Of a stretch of 64,000 bases of DNA, positions 1 through 9,915 are shown one piece after another. The notes under the pieces were generated by a model that saw only the letters and a program-made list of their open reading frames with translations, made no database searches and was not told where the DNA came from. The position numbers and the translations under genes are program-made. Each line of letters starts with the position of its first letter. Position 1 is the first letter of the stretch. Origin of the DNA: Tritrichomonas musculus (taxonomy: Eukaryota; Parabasalia; Tritrichomonadida; Tritrichomonadidae); assembly GCA_039105265.1 (NCBI GenBank), contig JAPFFF010000006.1:5146001-5210000 (forward strand), read 5' to 3'.

Positions 1-460
1 GAAATAGCACCAAATGAAGATAAAACGCAAAAGTGCTGGCTTCTTTACGCAGATGAAAGATCAAAAATATTTTCCAATCATAAAATTAATACTCTTTTAA
101 AATGATCTAAATTTCCTCAATTTGTAGATGATAATAACCACATCTATAAATTTGATTATTACAATAATGATTCTTCATATTATTATTGTGTCAACTAGCA
201 CATAAATACAATTGGTTGTAAAGCAAGAAGAATATTACGAAATAATAATTTAGAATTAACAAAAAAGGAAGATATTGTGAATCATGCTCGAATTGAATTC
301 AATATTGAAAACCTTAAAAAGCAAACATTTCATAAAGATTTGATCTATTTCATAAGAAATGAGGTTAGAGAATTTTATTAAAAAAACAGAAATCGTTCAA
401 TTCGAGATTTGCATTATGAAACATTCAAATGGAATTATATGTGTAAACTTGAAATTAAAA
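1..460 (+). pseudogene. 5' part of a decayed MULE-type transposase with FLYWCH-like zinc finger
   Basis: Frame 1 is coding-like from the window edge to about 460 but holds stops at 103-105, 196-198 and 379-381. Around codons 38-85 it reads like a FLYWCH zinc finger: a YKFDYYN stretch, YYYC, a histidine, then GCKARRIL. FLYWCH domains commonly sit at the N-terminus of Mutator-like (MULE) transposases. The MULE catalytic region follows on the same strand from about 1453, so these are probably two halves of one element, separated by the inverted-repeat insertion 461-1452. The start lies outside the window. The FLYWCH call is by eye and moderately sure; the decay is directly visible. Confidence 0.6.
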
Positions 461-1452
461 GCCAGACCACTTTTTTTTTCATTCAATTATTTTGGCATAA
501 CAATATTTTATTTCAAATTTAAATTATATAACTTTTTTTTTTCAATTTTCTTAAAAAGCCAAATATAATCATAAAAATTTTAATTTAAAAAAATATATTT
601 ATCACATTATTTTAAAACTATTTATAATTCATAATGGATTAAAATATTCCCATATATCTAAAATTTATAGATATAAATAAAAACAATTTTTATATTTTAA
701 ATTAAAATAAGATATTTAACATTTAATAAAAAATACTTTTTATTAATTAATTTGTGTATTGAAACTTTATCAAAAATTAAGATCCTCATAATATCTTACC
801 AACCTTCTTTATCTCTTTCAAACTTTCAACAACAATATATACATCACAATCTTTATTAAATAATACTTCTTTAGTATATAACTCTTTTTTACTACTTCTT
901 TTCAACACGATTATTCTTATCTTACTCAATAAACTTCATTAAGCTAAAATCAGAAGCGCCATTTTACACCGCATGTTTTATTAAACAAAACTTCTTCATA
1001 TCGTAACTCATTTCTACAACTTTTTATACTTCCAAAATTATTTCTCATCACGCCTTACAAGCTTCCTCAGACATAATCAACAGCGCTATATACATCACAA
1101 TCTTTATTAAATAATACTTCTTTACGTTATAAGTCATTTCCACTACTCCTTTTTTAGTATATCTTAAAATTATCTTACTCAACAAACTTCCTCAGACAAA
1201 ATCAGAAACGCCATTTTACACCGCATGTTTTATTAGACATTAGCTAAATATCTCAGCAAATAATTTTCTTTAATAAAAGATATTTTTACATAATTAAATT
1301 TTTTAAGTATTGAAAATTTATAAATTGAAGGAAATTAAAACTCAGACCATATTTTGAAAGCAAACGCGATGTAACGATCAAAAATTGAGATATAAAAAAT
1401 TTTAACGATCATGTAAAGTATTTAAATTATATTCAAATAGTGGTCTGACTTT
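461..1452. mobile_element. Inverted-repeat insertion (~1 kb) inside the MULE remnant
   Basis: The left end reads AAAAGCCAGACCACTTTTT at 457-475. The right end at 1436-1455, reverse-complemented, reads AAAAGTCAGACCACTATTT. These form terminal inverted repeats of about 18 bp with few mismatches. The interior is AT-rich, has no open gene and contains ~125-bp tandem monomers. Coding similarity to a MULE transposase stops at the left end and resumes just after the right end, which supports an insertion. A third TIR-like copy at 1331-1350 shares ten flanking bases with the left end, so a ~110-bp element may be nested at 1341-1451. No clear target-site duplication was found, so the exact ends are uncertain. 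Confidence 0.5.
781..1240. repeat. ~125-bp tandem monomers, alternating in a ~251-bp dimer
   Basis: The string ATTAAATAATACTTC, or a close variant, recurs near 855, 980 and 1106. A long stretch ending GCCATTTTACACCGCATGTT at about 977 recurs 252 bases later, ending at about 1229. Monomers are thus about 125 bp, with alternating similarity (units 1 and 3 closest), like a small higher-order satellite. A partial unit lies on the left from about 781. No coding frame is evident. Confidence 0.65.
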
Positions 1453-2692
1453 TCGGTCCCAGTTTATAGAAAACCAAATCCAATATTGGATAAAGGATTT
1501 AAGACCAGAACACTCTGGAAATTTAGCATATTTGAAACTAATGAAGGATGACATTAATCCCAGCCACCAAAGATTATGGAGAATTTATGACGAAATGAGT
1601 GGTATATTAATATTAATGACTGATCTGCATGAGAACCTTTTGATTAAAACAGACATTTGGTTAATGGATGGAACATTTAAAACCGCGCCTCAAGGTTTTG
1701 AGCAAGTATTGAATATAATGGGCGTCAATTTAATTGATAAAGTTGATCTCCCCCGTGGGCACATCATGTTAAAAAATAAAAAAAAAAGGACGATTATGTA
1801 AAAGGTTTTCAACTTTTCCTCAGGCAAATCATCAGTTCACTTCATAATTTTAAACTTAAAGTTGTAATTACTGACTTTGAAAGAGCTTCGATGAAATCAA
1901 TTTCAGATACAATAAATTTATTTCATTTAGAAGAAGAATTATCACACCACATTATAATTCAATGATGCCTTTTTCATTTTTCTCAATGCCATGTCAAAAC
2001 TTTTTCAAAATAGAATCCAAAAAAATTGTTACAGAAGAAATGAAAAAAGTTCTTTATGTTTTACTATATTCACCATATTTAAATGGGATGAATTAAATAA
2101 ATTTTCAAATAAATTATTGGATATTCATTCAGAAGTTAATCAGTTTTTGTTATACTTTCAAAAAGTTTGGTTAAGAAACAAAGAAATATGGCATGTAGGC
2201 GAACATTTTGATGCGGCAATTTTAACAAATTGCGACTTTGATTCATTTCACAAAAGACTAAATTCGGCATTGGAAACTACATCTTCTGTAGAAAAATTTT
2301 GTTATGATCTATATGCTTTTTATATGAAAAATTTTAGAGAAATTAGATCTTGTGATAATGAACCGTTGAAATATATAAAATTCTTTTCTAAAAAAGACGA
2401 AATATATGAATTGATGAATGAAATTGTGGAAACATATATGAAGAAAAGTGATAATGGACAAATTGATTCAGATTTTCTTATTGTTGATGATGGCGCGGAA
2501 GAATGGTGCGAGTATAACGAACAAAATAATGAATCATTCAATTGTTTTCTTTTTGAAGATTCTTTGAACAACAATTCTAATATAATCAATCAACAAATGA
2601 ATAGGATTTTAGATCAGTTCAAATCTGATTACGATGATCATTTGCTTATTGATATTGATGTGCATTGTTGGGAGTTTCCTCCCAACAAATAA
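1453..2692 (+). pseudogene. Decayed MULE-type transposase, catalytic and C-terminal part
   Basis: The region starting near 1480 reads DLRPEHSGNL and then LMDGTFKTAP (around 1660), the MULE signature around the first catalytic Asp. VVITDFERA follows near 1860 for the second Asp, then CLFHFSQC near 1968, the usual cysteine-histidine element. The 1991-2692 stretch, 233 residues in one frame, contains the YF..VWLR..EIW C-terminal pattern of these transposases. The gene is dead: a frame change occurs at a run of about ten A near 1780, TGA lies at 1966-1968, and another frame change falls before 1991. It encoded a DDE transposase of the Mutator superfamily. FLYWCH-like sequence at 1-330 is probably its N-terminus. 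Confidence 0.75.
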
Positions 2693-3093
2693 AACAAACT
2701 TTTTTTATACTTATCTTATATCATTATATTAATTGAGAGACGATCAGATTTTTTGAGAGTAATTTTAATTAAGTTTTAAGATCTTTAAAATAAAAATTAT
2801 GAAATTCTTTCTTCACTTAAGTATTTTAATCCATAATTTAAATATTTAAATGCCAATATGTGATCTTTTGCAATTTTTTATTATACTTTTCTGGCAATTT
2901 TTAATATAATGTAAATATAAATTTTCGTTTTATTTTTATCTTTATATGTTTTTAACATATAACTTCCTTTTTTTGCATATATTTTATTTTAATATGCTTT
3001 TTTAGCTCTTTTTTTAATTAAATTTACGATTATTTTCAATTGAAAAAGTTTTCAAAAAATTGGGGGTTAACAGCATAATAAAATTATAATTTA
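2693..3093. other. AT-rich spacer without a recognisable gene
   Basis: This stretch is almost pure A/T with short frames only. It sits between the MULE remnant and the 3094 MITE. It may include the 3' terminal region of the MULE, but no inverted partner is visible in the window. Confidence 0.5.
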
Positions 3094-3254
3094 AAGAAAT
3101 GAAAACTTTACTTCACTTCAAGAAATGAAAAAACAAATTTTTTACATTTTTTCCCCCAAATTTCCTTTCATTTTTTGGGGGCTAAAAAAAGTTCCCCAAA
3201 AATATTTCTTTGAATCAAAAATTTTAATAAAGTGAAGTAATATTTTCATTTCTT
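3094..3254. mobile_element. 161-bp MITE-like hairpin element
   Basis: The outer 25 bases at 3094-3118 (starting AAGAAATGAAAAC and ending CTTCACTT) are repeated in inverted form at 3230-3254 with two or three mismatches. The interior carries a nested inverted motif, TTTCCCCCAAATTT and TTTTTTGGGGGCTAAA. The related string GGGGGCTAAA recurs at 41969-41978, so the interior may belong to a dispersed family. No coding capacity; no certain target duplication. Confidence 0.55.
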
Positions 3255-3258
3255 ATAT

Positions 3259-3366
3259 CTTAGTGGTACACAAAAACATCTTAGTGGTTCACAAAATATA
3301 TATTAGTGGTTCACAAAATATACTTATTGGTTCACAAAGACATACTTATTGGTTCACAAAGATTTA
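3259..3366. repeat. Five tandem 21-22-bp units around AGTGGTTCACAAA
   Basis: Successive units begin near 3259, 3280, 3302, 3324 and 3346 and each carry TTAGTGGTTCACAAAA or TTATTGGTTCACAAAG. The two halves of the array have drifted in the same way, so local duplication is likely. It abuts the MITE on its left and the GC-rich island on its right. There are no unique spacers, so this is not a CRISPR array. Confidence 0.8.
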
Positions 3367-3404
3367 ATTCTAAAATTTTTTCATTCAATCTCTAAAAATT
3401 TATC

Positions 3405-3620
3405 CTATGCTAAGCGGCTCATTTTGTTCCAGCAACACGACAGAGCCCCTGTGTTTTGTTCAATAGCGTGGACAAAATCCGGGGGTTGTAGGTCTGTGCG
3501 CACCCAGACTAAGGATCTGGGGTCCAGGGGTGGGAGCCCTTGGAGTAGCGCGAACGCAGCGTAGCGGAGAGAAGCGTGGTAGGCTGGGCAAAGCAGAGCC
3601 TACCGTTAACTACTGCCGCT
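3405..3620. other. GC-rich structured island, possible ncRNA or foreign fragment
   Basis: About 200 bases are strikingly GC-rich within otherwise A/T-dominated DNA. Several short hairpins can be drawn in series: GTCTG/CAGAC at 3492-3509, GGATC/GGTCC (one wobble) at 3513-3524, CCAGGG/CCTTGG (one wobble) at 3524-3543, and GTAGGCT/AGCCTAC at 3579-3603. A purine-rich segment, GCGAACGCAGCGTAGCGGAG, lies between the last two. Short frames cross it but have no family features. It could be a structured RNA gene, a transposon end or a piece of transferred DNA. No tRNA or rRNA signature was recognised. Confidence 0.35.
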
Positions 3621-3639
3621 ATATTGGAATCAGAAATAT

Positions 3640-4470
3640 TAATAATCCAGGTAGCTTGTCTTTCTTCCTATTCATATATGCAATTGCGGATGAAAGAAAG
3701 AAATATGAATAAATTAAAGAATAAAAATTTGAATAGTGAAAATTCAATAGCTAATTATTCAGAAGAAGAAGAGGAAGAATTGGAGTAAGAAATCAAAACA
3801 CTTGTTACAATGAAAATTATCATTCTAATAAAAAAGAATTTTACCAAAAACATCGTTTATAGGTGATTCAATTCTAGCTAGACTCAATGCCTCCATTTTA
3901 GAATATAATAATGAAATGCTGTTACCAAAATTTTCAAATTACAATGATCGCGTATTTATTAATTTTTATTTCTCTTTTTTGTTGCAATTTCTTCAGATTG
4001 TTTGATATTTGGCCAAGTTATCAGACTGTCGAAGCCAGACTAAAAGTAACATGCCTTGATGATACAAATATACTAGTTGAATTAAAAGATATTCACAAAG
4101 TTGTTGATAAATATTAAAAAAAAAATCAATAGAAGGGAAAATATATGTAATATTAGCAACAGACGCTGTTTCTCTGATGCTAGAGAGATAGAACCTGATA
4201 TCGAACCTTATACATTTATGACTTGGTGAAGGAAAACATAAATGATAATTATTTTAATTGAAAAAAATAAAAATGAATTGAATGCTATATTCTATAAACA
4301 TTTAAATGCCGCATAAGAACTTTTTGGCCTTTTTCAAGTCGACGAAAAGTTCAATAGAATTTACCATTGATAAGTGAAAAAAATCTTCAAAAAAGATAAT
4401 AGAATATTCATTCTCTCAAAGTTTTAATCAATAGAATTTCATTGTTTTTTTCCCTGAGCTTCTTCTCAAT
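3640..4470 (+). pseudogene. Unidentified decayed coding remnant
   Basis: Several short coding-like stretches in different frames follow one another on the + strand: an acidic piece ending EEEEEELE (3690-3788), IGDSILARLNASILEYNN (near 3860), IWPSYQTVEARLK (near 4005), and VILATDAVSLM (near 4150), then KHLNAA.ELFGLFQVDEKFN near 4300. Together they look like one protein broken by several frameshifts and stops. I do not recognise the family. The motif style suggests one of the multicopy trichomonad protein or transposon families, but that is inference only. Confidence 0.35.
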
Positions 4471-4599
4471 TAGGTTTTGAGAATATAAAACAGTCTAAAA
4501 AAAGCAATCAAACTATGATGGTAAATATTTAAGTTTATCATATAGCATTTTAATGATTCATTTCATTGAGAACTTATTTGGCCATACTTATCATTGAGT

Positions 4600-5010
4600 A
4601 ATGAAAGAAAACAATCTTCAAGAAAAACCAATGTCCTTTGAAATAAATAAGTTAGCTTAGAAAACGCTTGAAAAATTCATTGAAAGTGAATCTGCGTTCG
4701 AAGAAACTCAGAATATTGAAATATTAAATAAATTATTAAATTTTGAAGGAATTTTAAAAGACCGACAGAAAACACAATATTTTCTTCATCTTGTTTCAGC
4801 AATATCGAAAAATCATCATAGATCTGCTAATTTTTTCATCAAAATTGAACAAATTCTTTTTGAAATTATTAATTCACTTGCAATTTTTTCTCAAACATCG
4901 AAATATTTCATATTTTTTCCAAAGACAAGTAAATTATTCTATTTTTAATTGAACAAAAGATAATTTTCATAGATCGTTATATTGCTAATATTATGAAAAT
5001 GAAAAAATAG
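4600..5010 (+). pseudogene. Broken DUF3447-type gene, N-terminal part
   Basis: The frame from ATG 4600 reads KNHHRSANFFIKIEQIL near 4810, the same block found in the better-preserved gene at 10983 (SNDHHHSPNFSFKIEQIL). The next conserved block (ILFLIEQKIIFIDRYIAN, about 4935-4990) lies in a different frame, so there is a frameshift near 4930. An in-frame TAG lies near 4657. The C-terminal ankyrin part is missing. DUF3447 proteins are multicopy ankyrin-type proteins of trichomonads with no defined function. This copy is dead; another broken copy lies at 31016. Confidence 0.7.
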
Positions 5011-5147
5011 TATTTTCATTTAAATAAGTTTTTTAAAAAAGTCATTTTCTTATTGTTTAAAAAAATGAAAAATAAATTGCAATCATAATGATATGAATAA
5101 TTATTTTCAACATGGAGTATAGGTAAAGAAATTGGAAATGAAAGATT

Positions 5148-5178
<31 letters not shown>

Positions 5179-5574
5179 GATTCGACGAAAATCGAACAAG
5201 TAGCTTTTACAATTTAATAAAATTTAAGGGCAGGAAAGACAATGATGAACGGGCAATCAATTTAACAATCAAATGGGCAAGAACGGGCAATCTAAATTAA
5301 TATTATATATAATATAAAAGAAAGTTTTTGTAAAAAATTTTGAAATTGTAGATTGAATAATGTCAATATTGACCTTAACTGCCAAATGATATTACGATCT
5401 CCTATTTTTTGGGGATACACAGGATGATGATTTTGTTTTTTTTATACAATGTATAATATTCATAAAAAACTAAGAAAACTACGTTTATTAAATTGAATAA
5501 TAATTGAATATTCAGAAACCTTATACAAAAAATTAGTGTAGCCTTATATATATATATTCGTTCATCCAAAAAAA
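5011..5574. other. AT-rich spacer with T22-A11 tract and GGGCAA repeats
   Basis: A run of 22 T followed directly by 11 A (5146-5178) can fold on itself. Just downstream the short string GGGCAA occurs four times between 5229 and 5292, two of them as GAACGGGCAATC. No gene is seen. The segment nearest 5575 should hold the promoter of the exostosin-like gene; TTCATCC lies 8-14 bases before its ATG, loosely resembling the trichomonad Inr. Confidence 0.4.
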
Positions 5575-6735
5575 ATGATGTACTATTTTTTTAATTCCGA
5601 ATCTTTATTTCCTGTTTGTATTATTGCCGTTCTTTATTTTGCTTTTTTGAATTTTGTCACTAGCTATTCAAGATATAATTATATAATTAATATGTATCAA
5701 ACTGAATATGGATGGAAAGCTGCAATAAGAGACGCGGTCACCTGTGTTGAATCCAAAACTGATCCAAAATATTTTTGGGGAAAGTCATATGAGGAAAGAA
5801 AGAAGCATTCTCAATGGATTAATAATGAAATTCGAAAAATTTTTCCAAACAACTTGAGTAAGCATTGTTGGTTTGGATTTTGTGGTCCATGGATTGAAGA
5901 TATATGGGAATTTATGGAGAAAGAAGACTTTAAAATATTCGGTCCATTTATTCCATTATTTATTCCTTGGACGAGAATGTGGAAAATCAAAAACATTAAA
6001 ATATATCTTGATTGGCGGACCAGAATATTTAATTTATTAAAGAAAGATTATTTTTATATTACTATATGTACTAATAGTCATGGAATTGAAGGAAGAGATG
6101 AAAGAAAAAAAGTTATTCCCGATAATCTTTTGATCATCGCTGGTGGAGGGAAAGGTCACATTCCAACCTTGATTTTTATGCGAGAGAGCAATCCTGCCAA
6201 TTTTCCAATAAATAATACTTATGAATATGATCTGATGTTTGCTGGGAAGCTAACTCATCGAGTGAGAGACAAGATGGTAAAATTTTATAGTAAAAAACTT
6301 AGATCAAAATTCATATTTCACAAAAAATATATTAATTGGAGAATTGAATATAATAAAGCCAAATTTATTTTGGCTCCTCGTGGATTTGGTAGAAATTCTT
6401 TCAGGTTAGGAGAAGTACTTCAGTCAGGACATGTGCCAATTTATATTTATAATGACATCATTTGGCTTCCTTATTATGATTCAATAAATTGGTCAAGTTT
6501 TTCAATTGTAACACATTATTCTCGCCTCTCTCAGACTTTAGATAGAATTAAAAATACACCGCCATTAGAAATAGCAAGAATGCGTAAAAGAATAATTGAA
6601 TTGTATAATTCCCATTTCACAGTGAATGCTACTTTTAATCATATTAGAAGGTTTTTGTTAGGAGGATTTTTAGAATCTGATTTAAGATGTGCCAAATACA
6701 GTGGTGATCGTGGATATGTTAAATCTAGAATGTGA
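5575..6735 (+). CDS. Exostosin-like (GT47-type) glycosyltransferase
   Basis: The 386-residue product has one hydrophobic segment at about residues 10-30 with no cleavable-signal look, so it is a likely type II Golgi membrane protein with a lumenal catalytic domain. The C-terminal half carries the exostosin signature: KFILAPRGFGRNSFRLGE, then GHVPIYIYNDIIWLPY and INWSSFSI, which match the nucleotide-sugar-binding half of GT47 enzymes. GT47 members transfer glucuronic acid, xylose, galactose or other sugars onto surface glycans; the donor here cannot be told. The ATG at 5575 is doubled (MM) and follows an AT-rich leader. Two more glycosyltransferases follow on the same strand, suggesting a surface-glycan neighbourhood. 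A 17-base direct duplication spans its stop codon (about 6720-6760). Confidence 0.8.
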   Translation: MMYYFFNSESLFPVCIIAVLYFAFLNFVTSYSRYNYIINMYQTEYGWKAAIRDAVTCVESKTDPKYFWGKSYEERKKHSQWINNEIRKIFPNNLSKHCWFGFCGPWIEDIWEFMEKEDFKIFGPFIPLFIPWTRMWKIKNIKIYLDWRTRIFNLLKKDYFYITICTNSHGIEGRDERKKVIPDNLLIIAGGGKGHIPTLIFMRESNPANFPINNTYEYDLMFAGKLTHRVRDKMVKFYSKKLRSKFIFHKKYINWRIEYNKAKFILAPRGFGRNSFRLGEVLQSGHVPIYIYNDIIWLPYYDSINWSSFSIVTHYSRLSQTLDRIKNTPPLEIARMRKRIIELYNSHFTVNATFNHIRRFLLGGFLESDLRCAKYSGDRGYVKSRM

Positions 6736-6876
6736 TAAAATAAATCTAGAGTGTGATAATTTATTTTATAAAAAAATAGTAGCAAAATTAAATAATTTTA
6801 CTAATTAAAAGTAAAATTATCGCAGCAATATTAAGATAAATGTGTAAAAAATAAAAAACTTTTCATTTCACATTTC

Positions 6877-7875
6877 ATGATGAGAATAAAAGCGTATGTT
6901 TTCCATTTTATCTATTTTTTCATTCTTGTTTTCATGATCGTTTATGTTTTATTTCTATCCTACATTCGATTGATACCGATTGGTTATCTTTATGTTTCCT
7001 TATTTAAAAACAAAGAAAATAATAAATCACCTACAGTACCCAAACTATTTTTTGGGTTAGTTACAATAGAAGAAGCCATTCCTAGAAGAAATTTATCATA
7101 TAATGTTTGGATAAAAAACATTTTAAATTTAGGTCATGATTATTTATTTTGTACACAAGAACCGATTGAGCCTATATATAAATGGGTCAAATTAAAAAAT
7201 TGGGCACTTAATCCACCACCCAAAAATCCAACCAAAAAGTTCCTAGCAAACAGAGATAGAGAGAATAAACGTCTAACTCTTGCAAACTACTTTTTGAAAG
7301 AAACCACCGCAGATTTTTTCATAAATCCCACCGATGATGTTTTCGTAGATTATGAGAGGATCAATAATCTAGCCATGGAACTAGGAAATAAATACGACTC
7401 TGAGAAGGATTTTATTCTTTTAGGAAATTGCATTGCAAAAGGACCATTCTCATTCGTCCAGGGCGGTTCTGGATACATAATGACTCGTGCAATGGCACGA
7501 CAATTTGTTATCTTTTCAGAGAGATGGCTGAAAGAAGCTATCGGCCCTGATGATTTTGAAATGTCTCGATTTATGAGTTATTTGAATCAAATTCCTTGTA
7601 ATGCAACTTGTCCGTACATGTGTGGCCACAATTTGGGTGATCTAATAAACAAAAATATCGATTTAAGAAAGTTGCCTGTTTGTCCTAGTTATTACGAATC
7701 TGTTTGCATGCAAGGCGTGAATAAAATCGAAGATTTGTATATTATTCATCCTCTTCATTCGAGTCTTCAGTCTGGTTTTCTGGTTTGGACAAATTTCAAA
7801 AAAATGATACATGATAAAGATCACCATTATGGATGGTATAATACATTTACAACTCATGTTTGTCGTTTTGACTAG
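6877..7875 (+). CDS. Fringe-like GT31-type glycosyltransferase
   Basis: The 332-residue product starts with a strong membrane anchor at about residues 8-38, typical of a type II Golgi enzyme. TDDVFVD at residues 152-158 is the DxD-type metal and sugar-nucleotide motif. QGGSGYIMT at about 195-202 matches the GG-GY block of fringe and core-1 galactosyltransferases, and GPDDFEMS at 223-230 matches their conserved acidic element. Six cysteines in the C-terminal third (several in C..C pairs) suggest lumenal disulfides. The family is GT31; the sugar transferred is unknown. ATG 6877 is followed by a second ATG and preceded by TCATTTCACATTTC, which resembles a trichomonad initiator. Confidence 0.75.
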   Translation: MMRIKAYVFHFIYFFILVFMIVYVLFLSYIRLIPIGYLYVSLFKNKENNKSPTVPKLFFGLVTIEEAIPRRNLSYNVWIKNILNLGHDYLFCTQEPIEPIYKWVKLKNWALNPPPKNPTKKFLANRDRENKRLTLANYFLKETTADFFINPTDDVFVDYERINNLAMELGNKYDSEKDFILLGNCIAKGPFSFVQGGSGYIMTRAMARQFVIFSERWLKEAIGPDDFEMSRFMSYLNQIPCNATCPYMCGHNLGDLINKNIDLRKLPVCPSYYESVCMQGVNKIEDLYIIHPLHSSLQSGFLVWTNFKKMIHDKDHHYGWYNTFTTHVCRFD

Positions 7876-8379
7876 TAATTGTATATATTTATTATATATT
7901 ATTTTTTTTTTTTTTTAAAGTTTTATATTCTTTTTTATTATTACTTAAAAACTATTATATTGGTAAAAAATTTAATGATCATTTCTTTTTTATTATTTCA
8001 ATATATTTGAAAAAAAAAAAAATTGCCCTTCAGAGGTTTTAAAAATTACGTTCGGTTTAAACTTTTTCAATAAAATAGACCAAGAAAAAAAATCAATTAC
8101 GTTTTACGATTACGTCTACGTGAAAATGTTTGGAATACGATTTTTTTAGAAAAAGTTAATAAAAAGTTGCCTTTGAAAAATAAAAATATTGATCTTTCAA
8201 ATTTGAGAGCTCTAGCTAAGAGGTAAAATTAAATGGATACTAAAGTATTGAGTTCGAACTAAACCTCTTTGCTTTTTTTTATTATTATATAAATTATGTA
8301 ATTACGTTTCATTTCGGCAATTTTTACATTTTAATACGTCTTTTCATTGAATTTTATTAAATTTCAATTACGTCCGAAG

Positions 8380-8415
<36 letters not shown>

Positions 8416-8598
8416 GCTAGATGATCTACATTTCATATTTTTTTTCATTAAGATTCAACATTTTAATATATTCTGGTCAAAGTTTTTTCATTTATATAAA
8501 GTAAAAAATCTTTTTTATAATTTCTATCAAAAAGTGAGAATGCCATTCAAATTTTATTCTTCAGTTCTTTCGTTGCTTCCACGATAATATTTTATTAT
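7876..8598. other. AT-rich spacer with homopolymer runs
   Basis: This spacer holds several T or A runs, the longest an A run of about 30 near 8382-8412, and several ACGT-containing strings (TTACGTTTTACGATTACG near 8096). No gene, repeat family or convincing RNA gene was recognised. A tRNA-like string near 8250 was examined and rejected. Confidence 0.4.
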
Positions 8599-9690
8599 AT
8601 GCGCCGAACAAATTCAAAACAACAAAATAAATATAAATATACCAGTGTTATTTTAATTTTTCTACTCATTATTTACGTTTTTCTGATATATTTATTTGAT
8701 CAATACATTTCCAAAATCCAAGAACGTCTTTTATTTTACCCATTAATGAAACTCGAGAGCAAATATTTTTATGACGATTATTCTGACGCGATCATGCGAT
8801 TAGGTGACAAGCCATGTGTTCGACTACGACGTCTCTTAAAACTAAAAGATTTAAACTGTAATGAAACATGCTTAGCGATCAGCACAGAGAGCCAATATGG
8901 AAATTGTTTTGTTTCTTTTTTATCTGCTCTCGCAATTGCCAGAGGATCAGGCATGAAAAGAATTGTCATCAAGAATAACTTTCTCTTTATTTCGCGAAAT
9001 TTCACTTACGAAGGCATTTCTGTTGAAAAGAGTCCAAATCATGATCAGTGCTATTATTACAATTTCTTCTATTATCCGAATGAAATGAAGCCTTTGATTT
9101 GGAAGTTCATGCCACGAATTCGTCCTGAGTTATATGAAGTTCTTGTTGAAAATGTGCCTAAAAAAGACATTCCAGAAAACGGTTTGGTTGTCCACATTCG
9201 AAGTGGAGATTGTTTCAGAGTGAAGCCGCATTGGAAATATGGACAACCTCCGTGCAATTACTACATGGATGTTATTCGAAGTAGAAATTGGTCTAAAATT
9301 ATCCTAATTGCTCAAGATACCAAAAATCCATGTGTGAACATCATTGCAAAAGTTGCTGATGAATTTCATCAGCTTAATTTGATTGATGATTTGGGATACA
9401 TGTTCTCTGCTAAAAATTTTGTTACTTCTGTGAGTACACTCACTAACGCTGCAGTCACAATTTCTAAGAATATTGAAAATTTGTATACATTCAATCACAC
9501 AAGATTTTACGATATAAATACAATGAATTGTGTTCCAACAAAATATTTTCGCAGAAAGGTTTTGAAATATTGGGAAGACAGCCCTGAGCAAAGAAAAATT
9601 ATGGTGAATGAAAAATCATGTGAAAAATGGGAGAATTTTCCAAAAGTGACAAAAAGAGGTGTTCGATCTAACTGGTGGGATATTAATTGA
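8599..9690 (+). CDS. GT11-like (alpha-1,2-fucosyltransferase-type) glycosyltransferase
   Basis: The 363-residue product has a basic N-terminus and a membrane anchor at about residues 15-35, so it is a likely type II Golgi protein. VVHIRSGDCF (HIRSGD at residues 199-204) matches the H-x-R-x-G-D donor-binding motif of alpha-1,2-fucosyltransferases and related GT-B enzymes. YGQPPCNYYMDVI follows, as in this family, and SAKNFVTSVST near residue 275 fits the C-terminal conserved block. An N-terminal STESQYGNCFVSFLSAL segment resembles the usual start of the catalytic domain. The donor is probably GDP-fucose by family, but this is inference. A truncated, inverted relative lies immediately downstream. 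Confidence 0.7.
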   Translation: MRRTNSKQQNKYKYTSVILIFLLIIYVFLIYLFDQYISKIQERLLFYPLMKLESKYFYDDYSDAIMRLGDKPCVRLRRLLKLKDLNCNETCLAISTESQYGNCFVSFLSALAIARGSGMKRIVIKNNFLFISRNFTYEGISVEKSPNHDQCYYYNFFYYPNEMKPLIWKFMPRIRPELYEVLVENVPKKDIPENGLVVHIRSGDCFRVKPHWKYGQPPCNYYMDVIRSRNWSKIILIAQDTKNPCVNIIAKVADEFHQLNLIDDLGYMFSAKNFVTSVSTLTNAAVTISKNIENLYTFNHTRFYDINTMNCVPTKYFRRKVLKYWEDSPEQRKIMVNEKSCEKWENFPKVTKRGVRSNWWDIN

Positions 9691-9915
9691 TTAGTATTTT
9701 AATTATTTATATATTACCTACTTTATTAAATGAAAATAGCCTAGTAGAGAAGCTTGCTTTTTTGTTTTAAGTATTTCTTTACTATTAAAAAAAAAAAAAA
9801 AAGAATTTTAGCTAATGAAAAAAAGTGCAAAATTTACTCAAAATTATTCAAATGAGAATTCATGTTATGCAAATAAACAAACAATTAATTTAATAACATA
9901 AAGCTTTAATACGCA

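Noticed and set aside
1-460. Use of an altered genetic code (stops read as amino acids) in the FLYWCH region
   Set aside because: All three stop codons occur there and the neighbouring intact genes end normally at them, so decay explains it better.
3259-3366. Regular short repeats resembling a CRISPR array
   Set aside because: The units are contiguous with no unique spacers, in a eukaryotic AT-rich context.
8180-8275. tRNA-like string with GAGTTCGAACT and TAGCTAAGAGG, followed by a T run
   Set aside because: The T stem and acceptor stem do not pair on either strand, and no anticodon arm can be drawn.
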